Source of the DNA: Cordylochernes scorpioides
Taxonomy: Eukaryota; Arthropoda; Arachnida; Pseudoscorpiones; Chernetidae
Assembly (NCBI GenBank): GCA_030710605.1
Contig: CP092863.1
Coordinates: 142,258,580 to 142,322,579, forward strand
Length of the DNA: 64,000 nucleotides
Direction: 5' to 3'
Made by a program: the position numbers and the translations under genes. The notes beneath the pieces are model-generated. The model ran no database searches. It was given only the letters and a program-made list of their open reading frames with translations, and had not been told where the DNA came from. This document shows, piece after piece, positions 1 through 10,870 of this stretch; position 1 is the first letter of the stretch; the number at the start of each line of letters is the position of its first letter.

Positions 1-2132
1 CTGTATATATAGTTTCGGACCTGTGTCCTCATACCCGGCCAATAATAATCGTCCTTCAGCCTTCTCATTACCTTCTTGACCCCAAAATGACCTCCCGTCG
101 GAACGTCGTGGTGATATTTAATCACTATCTCCCTAATGTCTGACGGAACCACCTTCACCCAGATACCCCCACTGTTCTTAGACACGAGGTAACCCTCGTG
201 CATTTTATAATCCTTATTTTTATAAGTTACAGTCTCGGTAGACCGTCTGTCACCTATTAGTTTCAATAAGGGGGCCCATTTCTTGTCCTTAAGCAAACCT
301 TCCCACGTCCGATCACTATCTATCAAGGGGGGCCCACGATTTTTAATTACTGCGGCCACAACTCTCTTATCTCGTGATGGTTCAGGATCATCCTCACACG
401 GGAACCTACTGAGGAAGTCGGCTACCGTGTTTTCTTTCCCCGGGACATACACAAATGTCACATTGAAGTCTTGGATGATCTCTGCCCATCTAGACAATCG
501 AGCGTTCTTATAATCAGACCCCTTGTTATAAGTGATCGGTTTGTGATCGGTATGCACCTCAACCTTACTGCCCGCCAGGAGGTGTTTAAAGTGCTGCAGA
601 GACAACACTACGGCATAAGCCTCCTTTTCGATTGTGGAATAGCGAGTTTCGGGGCCTATCAACCGTTTGCTATAGTAAGCTATTGGCTTGACAACCCCGT
701 CTATCTCCTGTTGGAGACAAGCGCCAACCGCTATTCCACTGGCGTCTGTATTGAGGATAAATGGTCGCCCTATCATTGGATGAGCCAGTAAAGGCTCACT
801 GGTTAGTACTTGTTTTATGGTCTCAAAGGCTGTCTGCTCTATTGTACCCCAAGTGAATCTTCGCCCCTTTCTCAATAAGTTACTTAGTGGAGCTAGGAGT
901 TCACCTGCGTTGGGTATGAAGCGCCTGTAGTAGTTTACAGTACCCAAAAGACTTCTGACCCCCCTGATGTTGTGGGGACGTTTCAAATCCCTGAGAGCCG
1001 CGACATTATCCCACATGGGTTTTATCCCATCCTGATCAATTACATGACCGAGGTAATCTACAGAGCCCTTGAAGAAATAACTCTTCCCACGCCTAGCCTT
1101 TAGATTAAAGCGACTCAGGCGTTCGAGTACAGCGGCAAGGTCCGCCACATGCTGCTCATGAGAGTCGCTGTAGACGATGACATCATCGATGTACAAACGA
1201 ACGCATTTATACAACAAATCCCCTAGGACCAAATTCAAGTCTAATGTGCTGAAGACCTTTGCGCCTGCAAAAGCACGCAGGTTGTCTTCAACGCGAGGTA
1301 TTGGGAACGGGAAGAATTCTGTCACCTCATTAATTAATCGCAGGTCCATTGTAATGCGGACGCTGCCGTCTGTTTTAGCAACAGGGAATAGGGGAGAATT
1401 CCATAAGGATGTACTCCCCTCGATAATTCCAGCTTCTTCCAATTCGTCTACTAAGGCCTTCACCTTTGAGACCAGCTTATTTGGGATCGGATACTGACGT
1501 CTATAGACTGGCTTTCCAGTCAGTATCTTCAACTTAGGGGCAATGATGGTTGACCCATCGCCCATATCGGAGATGTCGTCACAGAAACAGTGACTATATG
1601 CCCTAAGGACGTCTTCCCCTGTCCTGATTTTATGTAGAGGTATACTGGGTGGTCTGACAGGCACCTCACTGGCCTGTAACGAGGACAGGAAGGCCGACTT
1701 AGTCGGTTCTTCGTCCTGCTCAAAGTCTGATCTGACGCTTCCATCATGGTTGAGAGTGAGTCTTAGAGCCTTGAATCCTGGCATACCTAGGATTCCATCA
1801 AAGCCTAGCCCACCTAGATGGCAGTATTCAAATGTTGTTTTTACTTCCCTGATGGGTTTTCCCCTGATATAGGCCCTAACCTCTATTAACTCACTCCCCA
1901 GTGACCTTAACTCACTCCCACTAATCCCCTTAAGGAAGGTGGGTTTACCCAAACCTTCAGCGCTAATATCCAAGGAATCTATATTTACAATGTTGGCCTC
2001 TGAGCCTGTATCGATAATTAGTCTGATAGTCCTATTACTCAGAGACCAACCTTTATCTACAAATGTACAAGTGATCACAGGTAGGCCGGCTAGAGTTCCC
2101 CCATTCCCTGCTTTGAGGCAAGCCGGACCTAT
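1..2132 (-). pseudogene. Gypsy-type LTR retroelement pol (protease-RT-RNase H-integrase start), open at left edge
   Basis: The minus strand translates without a stop from 2132 to the window edge (about 710 codons). In order it shows an aspartic protease (IIDTGSEANIV, Asp near residue 41), reverse transcriptase with YIDD at plus 1183-1194, RNase H (FILNTDASG, then TDHKPITYN) and the start of the integrase H2C2 finger (HHDVPTGGHFG). The CC half of that finger and the integrase core lie outside the window. The RT is damaged: at about plus 1228-1236 the STLDL motif runs straight into the stretch before YIDD. The usual SGY..., PFG and intervening motifs, roughly 50 residues, are missing in frame, so this copy should not polymerise although the ORF stays open. 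It is read after a -1 shift from the gag ORF. The many plus-strand ORFs over 283-2482 are shadows. Family assignment to Gypsy/Metaviridae is firm; the lineage within it is not resolved. Confidence 0.93.
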
Positions 2133-2512
2133 TTTTTTGTCATGGCTGTGCAAATTCTTGCCATGTGGCCTGTCTCCCCGCATCTGAAGCACCTGATGGG
2201 TGTCCGCGTTGCTTCGGGGCCCTCATACCCCCTTGGCGCTCCTCCCTTGGTTGTTGCTGGAGGGCCTTCCTTGCGCTGTTCTTGTGGGGCTCTACCGTTG
2301 GGGTTCTGTTGGGGTCTCTCCTGCCTGGTCCCTTGTATAGTGGGCTGGTTGTTCTGAGCGGAACCTCCTCTCCGCTGGAAACCTCTGGCCTGGTTGGTGT
2401 CCCACCTGTTTCCCATATTCATCCTGGGTTGCTCCCTGTGGCTCCTCCTCAGGTCCTGGTTTTCCGTCTCCAGGTTCTTTAACTTGGATTCCAGACTGGA
2501 TAAGATTGAAAC
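2129..2512 (-). pseudogene. 3' end of Gypsy gag (nucleocapsid, CCHC knuckle)
   Basis: The frame is open from a TAA at 2513-2515 down to the TAG at 2129-2131. It encodes a short coiled-coil-like segment, a Gln/Pro/Gly/Arg-rich stretch and one zinc knuckle, CFRCGETGHMARIC, typical of retroelement nucleocapsid. It stops two lysine codons into the A-run that begins the pol frame. Upstream of about 2515 the sequence changes abruptly to AT-rich non-coding DNA with no capsid domain and no LTR, so the element is 5'-truncated or was split by later rearrangement. The ATG at 2422 is internal and is probably not the real gag start. Confidence 0.85.
2132..2138 (-). promoter_or_regulatory. Programmed -1 frameshift slippery site, gag/pol
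   Basis: On the minus strand the gag frame reads ACA AAA AAA TAG. The heptamer A AAA AAA fits the X XXY YYZ rule, and a -1 slip enters the protease frame as ATA GGT CCG, which then stays open for about 710 codons. The gag stop follows the heptamer directly. I did not identify a convincing downstream pseudoknot by eye. Confidence 0.75.
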
Positions 2513-2529
2513 TTAACTGAGATACTAAA

Positions 2530-4085
2530 CCTTGAACCTTCAGCGCACAAATATATATTATGTTTACATTTTCTTTTTCAATATGTTATTATTTTTATAT
2601 CATATATATTATATTATAGTCATATACTATTCATTTCAACAATTTTATTTTGACATTCATGATATTAATATTTATATTAAATATTTAATTATATATATTT
2701 TGTCACCATATATAATCTTGTAGTAGTTTTCTTTTGTCATCTATCATGGGATGATTTTTATCACTTATATCTTAACATATTTAATCACTATCTACATGAT
2801 ATGTTTTACTTCAATATATGTTATACTCATCATATAACATGGAAGGATTCATTTTATCATTACATATTTCGTGCCTTATTTAATGATTACTTACATAATT
2901 TGTTTTCTGTAATTTTTTATTTAGCAAAAGTCATCATGTCATAGGCTAATCATTATATACCAAGATATTTCTTTCAGCTAACTATAATTATCCTTTCCTT
3001 TGATTGTATATGTATAACCATACCACACGAATGTCTTGATTGGTACTTAAATAAAGATGCTGGCATGTTTTAGGAGTTGGACTAGTCAGTTATTTCTAAA
3101 CGACTTCTTGGCGCCCAAATTTTTATATATAATATGTAATAGGGAAATGCTCTAACTGTATTGTTAGCAGAAAGAAGGTAGCAATGAATCCAGCACCACA
3201 AGAGGCAAGGATGGGGTTGAGAGGACTTACCACAAGGAGGGCCTACTCCTCAAGGCCAAAGAAGAAAGTGGAAGGGTGGTATATATACCCATGAATGGTA
3301 AGACAGATGACCTTGCTTACTTCCATACATATGATATGACTGTCCCCCATAACCTATGTTGATAACAGTGTGCTGACAGAATAATAACACATAAAAACCC
3401 CTTTGCCAGGATGCACAATGCCCACTAATGTTCGGAATAATAAACATCTAGAATAGCATACCATCATTTTGATTAGCCTTATCTTCCCTATAGGTTTCGG
3501 TACACCTGGCTTCACCTAGTAATGGAAAATGCATTTTGCTAGAAATGGGCCTGCTTTCATAGTAACTGATGAAAGGCAGATGAATAATGAATAGCACAAA
3601 CGCATTTGTCCATTACTTGGCAGGGGGAGGATTGTTGGGGCACGTTTTTTTTTGTAACCATACCCCAACAGAAGGCGTATGTATAATCAAATCAAATGGA
3701 TACATGGCTTCCCTCCCACATAGACTTACAGACCATCTTTTTGCCCAGAAACCCAGACAATTGATGACACCAGACTTCCATGCCGATGCCTGGTGAAGGA
3801 AACACCAGTGACATCCAGGGACATCCGCGCTGGAAGCTGTTGTTCCATATGTACATATATTCCCCTCACCAAAAGTTTAGGTAAAGGTGACCAGAAAAAA
3901 AAAATGGAGAAGGAAGATCTCTAAAGGACTGAACCTTATAAAATATCCTTCCCGAGAAAGGAAAGCGTTATATTACAGTTCAAGTGAAAAGGGGCCTGTG
4001 TCGATTTATAGCTAAGACGGAGTGGGGGCGATATATATATATCGTCCCGAGAAAAAGGGAGGATGGTATTTCAATCCATGTGGAG
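2530..4085. other. Intergenic, AT-rich; no gene recognised
   Basis: From 2530 to about 3120 the DNA is extremely AT-rich. From 3120 to 4085 it is mixed, with only short incidental ORFs on both strands. I found no domain, tRNA, tandem repeat or inverted repeat of note. Confidence 0.6.
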
Positions 4086-4090
4086 GGAAG

Positions 4091-4320
4091 GGGCCTGGCG
4101 TCTGAAATTTTACACTATCGCCGTAGTTGTTGCTCTCTTTAGATTTTTTGTTTTGGTAATACTATATGTTCTATTTTGATGGAAGAGGCCTGGCGTCTGA
4201 AATCTTACACTAGTGCCGGGGTTGTTTCTCTCTTTAGATTTTTTTTGTTTTGGTAATACTATATGTTCTATTTTGATGAGGCCTGGGGCGTCTATGAAAT
4301 TGATACTGGAGCCGTTGGCC
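4091..4320 (+). repeat. Two-and-a-bit tandem copies of a ~95-bp unit
   Basis: The unit beginning GGCCTGGCGTCTGAAAT recurs at about 4091 and 4186 and partly at 4278. Each copy contains the same T-rich stretch and the word ACTATATGTTCTATTTTGAT. A more degenerate relative lies at about 5040-5125. No coding function is seen. Confidence 0.8.
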
Positions 4321-4514
4321 ATTTTGATTGGTGTTTCTTGCGGCGAATGAAAATGGAGAGAGAGATGATATAAAAGAAGGTTCTTTGCCAAAAGGGAAGA
4401 TTCGATCGGAGTCGCTCAGTGAGAAGGACGATTTTCAGTCGGGCCTGAGACGTAGAGGAGACCAGACCTTGCCGCCGCTTTCGAGAGAAGGTAAGCCCCT
4501 CGCCATTATGGCTT

Positions 4515-4725
4515 AGCCCCCCCCCTTTTTTTATTTTTCGAACAGAAGCTAATCTATTTAGATTCTGAATGGGCCCTAAAGGGCTTTAAGTGACTTAAAA
4601 AGGAGTGTTAGGGTTCGTATATTTTGTCCCGCTAGAATAGATAGAGATCTAGGTTCCCCCCCCCCCTTTTGTGTAGTAGCCAACCTAGATTTCGCATGGG
4701 CCCTAAAGGGCTATAAAGTAACTTC
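4515..4725 (+). repeat. Tandem pair with C-tracts and GGGCCCTAAAGGGC motif
   Basis: A C-run followed by T-run (about 4517 and 4655) precedes in both copies a CTAGATT or TTAGATT word and then ATGGGCCCTAAAGGGCT. Spacing is about 136 bp. The GGGCCC core is palindromic. Function unknown. Confidence 0.65.
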
Positions 4726-4729
4726 AGGT

Positions 4730-5380
4730 CACCTCTATCTAAATTTTACTATGTAAATAGCATATCTCGTCAGTATAGACATGTTCCCAAATTTTAAGAT
4801 ATTTAAATAAATATCTAGAGAAATTTTCTTGTTTCCTCTGTTACCTATTTCATACATAATTTTCCTTATGGTGCTATTCCCACTGTTTAAATGAAATGTT
4901 GTATGTTTCTTACCTATTTGAAGGGAATGTTACTAATAATCAAGTCTCCCATAAATTACCGGCCACATACATTGCCGTGAGTGTCTGTGTTTCAGTGTTT
5001 TATAGATTGCCCAATTTAATAACGATTTCATGGGTTGTCTGATGAAATTGTATAATAGTGTCGCGGCTGTTTCCATCTTTAGACCATTGTTCTGACAATA
5101 TTATATGCTCGATCCTTGCTTTAGCTCAACTCTTAATCAATCACAGAGTTTTTCCCCCCTTTTCTTTTTTATTTATTTTATTTATCCTGTTTACATAAAT
5201 TGCATTACATGTGATGATGTAAAGACATATGCCGATAGTGCATCACTGACAGCTGTGCTGCTATTATACAACATTAAGGTCTTGCTGCGGGTTATATACA
5301 TGGGGTTGTTGGCCTAAATTGCTATATATATATACTTAAGTAAGGAAACTTTTAATAAGACACATCGTGTATCCTCCCTT
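4730..5380. other. Intergenic; no gene recognised
   Basis: AT-rich sequence with short ORFs (for example 5105-5317 plus) that have no recognisable domain. A degenerate copy of the 4091 repeat sits at 5040-5125. Confidence 0.5.
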
Positions 5381-5384
5381 TTCA

Positions 5385-6187
5385 TCTATCCAAACCGGGA
5401 ACCCATCACTGTCGAAGAAAGTGACGAACAGAACCTTCATTTTATCGTTTCCATCCTGGTCTTTATGGTCTCAGTTTGTCATCTGTCAACCTTTGATTTG
5501 ATTGGCGTTTTGTTTCGGGATTGAAGCCGTAGCCCATTTATCGTCCCCTGTTATCACCTTATGTTGACACGTTTGGTCTTGTGCGGCCATTATAAGCAAG
5601 TTTTGGCAGATTTCTTTACGTGTCGCTTTCTGCCCCAGAGTTATATCTAAAGGACAAATTTAAAATATGTTGACTTTGCTTAGAATTTTTAATGAAACTG
5701 ATTCCAAGAATTATTAATTAAACAATATATTTTTTGATTTACAAGAGAGAGAACAAAATATAAAAGGGAAACTAATATTAAAACAAAGGAACTTTTTTTT
5801 TCGGTTAGCGCCTATTTACCTGTGAGATTACACACACTCTGTGGTAACAATTAATTAATATATATACAACAGAAGATCGTCTTTTTAAACTCAGATCATC
5901 ATGGATAATGGAATGGTATATTCTAAATAACACTCCGGTTTCTTCAGATACTTCTCCGATTTTGAAACACCAGGGTTTTCATTTTTTACATTTTCAGGAA
6001 CACTCACCGTTTTTGGTTGTCCACACCTTGTATTGTCTTTCACGGAAATTCGGCCATCTTTAAACCTTTTGAACCAATCAAATTGCTGTTCTTCTTTTAA
6101 AAGAATCATATCCAAATGATTTCCATAACAAATCAAAGCTTTCACTGGCTTATTATCTATTAGAAAACAGAATTCCATACACATTAT
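5385..6187 (-). pseudogene. Decayed mariner transposase fragments
   Basis: On the minus strand, about 6180-6000 encodes a mariner N-terminal helix-turn-helix region (FDWFKRFKDGRISVKDNTRC, then GQPKTVS). About 5640-5400 encodes later pieces, including VITGDDKW (the first catalytic Asp region) and KVLFVTFFDSDG. The pieces are in different frames, with stops and about 240 bp of AT-rich DNA between them, so the gene is dead. No clear terminal inverted repeats were found. Assignment to the Tc1/mariner family rests on these motifs; the lineage is not resolved. Confidence 0.75.
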
Positions 6188-6402
6188 AGCATTTTAACCT
6201 CAATTTTAATTTAGACACACAGTAACTACTATGTCTTTTAAAAATAGGATTATTTAAAAGAGGGCGGATAAAATTGGGCGAGGCCCAAAGCGCAAAGATT
6301 TACAAGCATCTGGTGTTAAATTATTTCCTCTTTTTAATTTATGTTTTTATTTTTCGCATATGTGATTGTGTTATGTTCAGTTATAAAATTCAAAAATTTA
6401 TG

Positions 6403-6674
6403 CACCAATACCTCGCTTTGCGTCGTTTCGTTTTGCGTTTTTTTCGAAGTTGCGTCGCTGCTTAATTTTTACTGATTTTCACTGTGCGACGTTAGATTTT
6501 CGAAGTTGCGTTGTTTTGGATTCAAGTCCTTAATTTTTTTTTTGATTTTTTTTCCTAAAATATGGCAACACCTTTGTTTTTGATTGTGCCTTCACATATT
6601 TTCACTTTGCGTCGTTTCAATTTGCGTCGTGTTTTTTTTTGAACGTAACCCTGACGCAAAGCGAGGTATGGGTG
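6403..6674. mobile_element. Tigger/pogo-like MITE
   Basis: The ends are inverted: ATACCTCGCTTTGCGTC at about 6408-6424 is the reverse complement of 6653-6669, and flanking CACC/GGTG extend the match. The terminal sequence resembles the known Tigger terminus CAGGCATACCTCG. The interior is rich in TTGCGTCGTTT-like words and has no ORF. Flanking TA on the right fits a TA target, while the left flank is altered. Confidence 0.7.
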
Positions 6675-6775
6675 TATATATATTTTAAACAAATATTAAA
6701 ACATTCACCAAAACGGAATATTTTCAAGTAATTTCCAGAAAATTAAAATGTCTTCAAGAAAGTATATATTACTCT

Positions 6776-7075
6776 GTGAAACGACATTTGAAAACCATCC
6801 CGCATGTGTTTCTTTTCACGAAAAATCAAAATTCATTTCAAGGAGAAACAACGACCATTTCCAACATTTAAGATGAGGTATGAAAGGGTGAATTGTGAAG
6901 AGTAATGATAAACGGGAAAAATAAAAGTGTCCAGGGATGGGAAATTTATTTATTTATTTTTCCGTTTATCATTATCATAAATGTTGGAAATGGTCGTTGT
7001 TTCTACTTGAAATGAATTTTGATTTTTCGTGAAAAGAAACACATGCGGGATGGTTTTCGGATGTCGTTTTACAAT
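6776..7075. mobile_element. Long hairpin (fold-back) MITE upstream of the PNUTS gene
   Basis: About 6778-6870 is the near-exact reverse complement of 6979-7074 (arms about 93 bp). The inner part also pairs: 6902-6925 matches 6950-6975. The word TATTACTCTGTG occurs on both outer sides (about 6766 and 7108), possibly a flanking duplication. There is no coding capacity. It ends about 260 bp before the PNUTS ATG. Confidence 0.8.
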
Positions 7076-7336
7076 CACAAGCCGCATTATATTATATTGT
7101 ATTATATATTACTCTGTGGAAAAAACAGATTTATTCTATTCATTATTTAGTTTAATTCATTATTTAATCATCATACATTTTACCTCTATTACGAGAGATA
7201 GAGAAATTATAAATATATTAATTATTCCAATAAAATACTTCAAAAATATATCACCTGTTATATAAACTATAAAGGAACCAATTATTTTATATATTGATAT
7301 CAGACGGGTTTATATATAACTTTTTTTAAAAATATA

Positions 7337-9127
7337 ATGGAATCTTTATATAAGACATTGAAGAAAAGTTTAAATCTAACTGAAGGTTGTCAAAGTGAAG
7401 TAAACTCAGAGAGTTTAGTTAATTTACTTAAACAACATTCCAATAGTTTTAAAAACCGTACAACCATCTGTCAAATACTCCAAGCCACGGATGAAAGCAT
7501 TCTCAAGACGTTAATTGAGAATGGATTGTGGGCAATGTTGAATGACTGGATTTCTGATCTTCCCAAAAGAAAGAAAGAAAAATACATTTGGGAATTATTA
7601 AAACTTCTCAAAGAACTTCCAGTGACACTTGGATTATTGGGGAATAACAAAATCCCTAAAATTGTTAAGAATTTTAGTAAATACGACGATAAAGACATTA
7701 ATACATTAGCTGTAGATATTGTCACTAAATGGAAGAAAGTGATCTATGTAGATTGTGTTAAAAGAAGAAAAGACAAGAAATCTAAGAGTAAATCTGATCT
7801 TCAAGACGATAATATGGTAGTAAAAGGTTCAGAGCATGATGCTGCTAAGACATTGAAAAGAAAGATGGATTTCTGTGAAAACCAATCTCCAAATAAAAGA
7901 CAAAAGGTAGAAGAAGCTACCAAGGAATGTCTGAATATAAATGTTGGAACTTCTAAGGTATCCATTTTAGATCAGATTTTAGGCCAAATGGATGTTCTTG
8001 GAGGCCAGAAGGAAAGCCCAAAGATCCAGAAACCGACTACAGATCCAACTCCAGACATTCCCATGGACACTTCTGGGAAAAAGAGAGTCCATTGGAAGGA
8101 CGATCTTGTTGAGAAACGTTACTTCGAGGTCATACCGGGCGAGAGAGAATACGTCTGCAAAGAAGTCGCCATCGCCATTAAGAAAGAGGTGCGAGAAAGA
8201 CGTAGAAGAAGATATTTTATGGATGACGGTATGAAGGCAAGCATACCATGGAGGACACCAGAGACCATCACAATATCTCCTCCAGTTGAAAAAGTCCAAA
8301 TAATAAGTGATGAGAAGTACATACAGATTATGTACGAGGAGCGTAACCCTCCTGAATACTATCCCTACAAATGTATGATACCTTTCTCCCCGGGGGAACC
8401 TGATGTAGAGGTTGTAGACCCCGTGGAACCTGTTATAATTCCTTTGGAAAAGCTGACAGAACCTGAGAGTGAAACCCAAGAAGTTGATGACGTAGAAATA
8501 AACTCTACTTCACAGGATATTGATCTTCAAAAACATCAAGAAGATAAACAGATAGTTTTACCAAATGACCCTATTTCCATCATTGGAAACTTGGAGAATG
8601 TCAATTGGGAACAAATTAAACAGGCGGTTCAGATAGTTGATAAGACCTCTCTACAATTGGACATTCCCAACAATTATTGTAACACTGTACCCATAGTATC
8701 TCCACCTATGGCCCCAGAATACAATACCTCACCTGTATATACCTCATATTCAGTACCATATAGTGCTCAACCAAACGGTATTTATGGAGATAGAAGTGTA
8801 AGCGCAACATTCTATAATGGAAGCTATGCCAATATGCAACAGAGGTATATACCAACACAGCAGCCATATACCTATAATGGTGGCCCAATAATGGATAATG
8901 ATCCATACAACCACCAAATGCCACAAAGGTATCAACAACCACAACCAGGTTATCAACAACCACAACAAAGCTTCCAACAACCACAACCAGGGTTCCAGCA
9001 ACCAAAAATATCTCCAACAGTCCAAAGACCTACCAACAGAAAGTTTATTCCAAGAGTTTTGTGCCGACATTTCGCCAGAGGATATTGTAGATTGGGTGAC
9101 GCCTGTAACTTCCTTCATCCTCAATAG
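7337..9127 (+). CDS. PNUTS-like nuclear PP1 targeting subunit (PPP1R10 homologue)
   Basis: This is a single-exon ORF of 596 codons. Residues about 1-140 form a helical N-terminal domain like the TFIIS-LW domain of PNUTS. Residues about 140-195 are Lys/Arg-rich and resemble a nuclear localisation region. KKRVHW at 248-253 matches the RVxF-type PP1 docking motif, followed by an Arg-rich run (RERRRRR). A Tyr/Gln/Pro-rich tract with QQPQPG-type repeats (about 500-565) leads into a C-terminal CCCH zinc finger (C-x7-C-x5-C-x3-H) ending three residues before the stop. This order is that of PNUTS, which scaffolds PP1 on chromatin and in the transcription-termination machinery. Vertebrate PNUTS is longer (about 940 residues). 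The ATG follows an AT-rich leader; upstream lies a hairpin MITE. No intron, frameshift or missing motif is visible. Identity is inferred from domain order and motifs. Confidence 0.88.
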   Translation: MESLYKTLKKSLNLTEGCQSEVNSESLVNLLKQHSNSFKNRTTICQILQATDESILKTLIENGLWAMLNDWISDLPKRKKEKYIWELLKLLKELPVTLGLLGNNKIPKIVKNFSKYDDKDINTLAVDIVTKWKKVIYVDCVKRRKDKKSKSKSDLQDDNMVVKGSEHDAAKTLKRKMDFCENQSPNKRQKVEEATKECLNINVGTSKVSILDQILGQMDVLGGQKESPKIQKPTTDPTPDIPMDTSGKKRVHWKDDLVEKRYFEVIPGEREYVCKEVAIAIKKEVRERRRRRYFMDDGMKASIPWRTPETITISPPVEKVQIISDEKYIQIMYEERNPPEYYPYKCMIPFSPGEPDVEVVDPVEPVIIPLEKLTEPESETQEVDDVEINSTSQDIDLQKHQEDKQIVLPNDPISIIGNLENVNWEQIKQAVQIVDKTSLQLDIPNNYCNTVPIVSPPMAPEYNTSPVYTSYSVPYSAQPNGIYGDRSVSATFYNGSYANMQQRYIPTQQPYTYNGGPIMDNDPYNHQMPQRYQQPQPGYQQPQQSFQQPQPGFQQPKISPTVQRPTNRKFIPRVLCRHFARGYCRLGDACNFLHPQ

Positions 9128-9395
9128 AACCACTAACACTAGATAGAGATCTGACAAGAAAGTTACTAACTACTTTAACGCAATAAAAAAACCTAAAAAA
9201 ATACAATTTTCCACCCTATTAGAACTCAATATTCAAGTAGAAAAACTGGAGAAAATCAAAACGACGCTTTGAACCTCTCAAAATAGAAAATTAGCCATTA
9301 AATACGTTATTACTTGTTATGTATGTATGTTCACTGTATAGTTGTTTACAATTATTGTTTTTATACTTTTTAAAATTATATTTTGACGACGTTTC

Positions 9396-9401
9396 AATAA
9401 A
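9396..9401 (+). terminator. Poly(A) signal AATAAA for the PNUTS-like gene
   Basis: AATAAA lies about 270 bp after the stop and is followed by TTTACTG and a T-rich stretch. A second AATAAA occurs at 9182-9187, close to the stop. Which is used cannot be told from sequence. Confidence 0.5.
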
Positions 9402-9652
9402 CTTTACTGAACTAAAATATATCGTATTTTTATTGAACCCTTTTTGATTTTTTGTGTGTGTTGTCTCTATCTGTGTTCCTTTTTATAGTATTTCAGAAAT
9501 AAATTATAAAATAATCATATTAAACAAAATGAATTTTTAGAATTTTCTCCTCTGAAGCATTGTCATCTCAACATAAAGCAATAATGCGCTATTTATAAAT
9601 AGAAAATGGAAGGATTTAAAAGCACGAATGTTTATTTTATACCCAATACATT

Positions 9653-10335
9653 ATTCTACTGTCTTTACTGCGATGAAAAAATATATTGGAAGGGGTTGGC
9701 TCATCAGTGGTCAACCTTCCCAGCGGTTTCACCAATTTAAACCCCCAGACCGCTTCTCAGACTAATAACACTGATAGACAAAACTTAAGGAAGTTGTTAC
9801 TTATAGCATATATATATCGGGATTCAGAAAATAACTCTGAGAGATATTTGATGCACAGTGATATATATAGCATATATATATCGGGATTCAGAAAATAACT
9901 CTGAGAGATATATATATGCTATAAGGTACAACTTCCTTAAGTTTTGTCTATCAGTGTAATACTGTATTGGATGATTCTGCTTATATATGCTACACTGAAG
10001 GGTGGAATCATTAGAAATGGGTTTCAAGAAAACTATGGACATAATCTTTTAGGGCATAGGATGCTCTTCATTAGCATTGCTCGATGCAAATTTTTGAATG
10101 GAATTCTATTGTACTAAAAGTTTATGTCCACAGTTTACTTAAATACCATTTCTAAGATTCCACCCTTCAGTGTAGCATATAAAAGCAGAATGATTCAATA
10201 CAGTATTAGAGCCCTAAAGAAGCGATCTGGTAGGTTAAATTGGCGAAACTGCTGGGAGGATTAACCACTGATGAGCCAAGTTCTCCCAATATTTTTTCAT
10301 CGCAGTAAGGACAGTAGAAGTTTGATTGATTTGTG
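9653..10335. mobile_element. Composite fold-back element of an abundant MITE family
   Basis: The left end (TCTACTGTCTTTACTGCGATG..., then TTGGCTCATCAGTGGT and a CAGCGGTTTC word) is the reverse complement of the right end (10230-10333). Inside, a second inverted pair carries a direct repeat with the word ATATATCGGGATTCAGAAAA (9813-9955). Ends of the same family recur at 11840-11900, 51100-51200 and its tandem copies, 55940-56080, 56800-57190, 60165-60355 and 63700-63960. There is no transposase. Confidence 0.8.
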
Positions 10336-10339
10336 AGAA

Positions 10340-10870
10340 GAAACATACGCGTCTTAATGTCTTCATTCGTTATATATATTTTAATTAAAAGGAATATTTT
10401 GAATCAATAATAAAATATAATATTTTATTTATTACAAAATTCCAATATTTCACGGGGCTATACGTCTAACTTCGTCAAGGCCTTTCCTTATTTTCAAGCT
10501 GTTTTGATTGATCATACGATGCCTTCACGCGACGATATATAAAAATATTTACAAAACACACTCTCTCTGTGGATAAAAATCAAAATATATATGTAAAGCA
10601 CATGTGCTCCTGGTCAGGATATGCCATTTTTAATATATGTATATATATAATTATTTTTATAATAACTTCTTAAGAAAAAAAAAATACAGTGTTGTTTTCG
10701 TTCAAACCTATTTTTCTCAAATTTTTCATATTTAATAAAAAAATAGGAATTTAATAAAAATTCGATATAAAAGGATATTTCCGCTATACAGAGTTTCTAC
10801 TGTAGTTCTATTGATCTCAAAACTGAAATCAAAAGAAAATTCTTCCAAGTCAACTTTATAGACACAATAG
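10340..10870. other. AT-rich stretch with repeat fragments
   Basis: No gene is seen. About 10597-10640 carries AAGCACATGTGCTCCTGGTC, a fragment of the mariner-derived MITE family found again at 33560, 34600, 35060, 47700, 47930, 59170 and 59440. Confidence 0.5.

Noticed and set aside
283-2482. Plus-strand ORFs over the Gypsy element (for example 471-791, 1177-1497, 2165-2482)
   Set aside because: The minus strand has one continuous pol frame with protease, RT, RNase H and integrase motifs; the plus ORFs are its shadows.
4328-4516. 62-codon plus ORF followed by a GTAAGC donor-like word
   Set aside because: Begins next to a tandem repeat, low-complexity charged peptide, no second exon visible.
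7979-8479. 166-codon minus-strand ORF inside the PNUTS-like gene
   Set aside because: Antisense shadow of a gene with recognisable domains; no motif of its own. The same holds for 8706-9157 minus.
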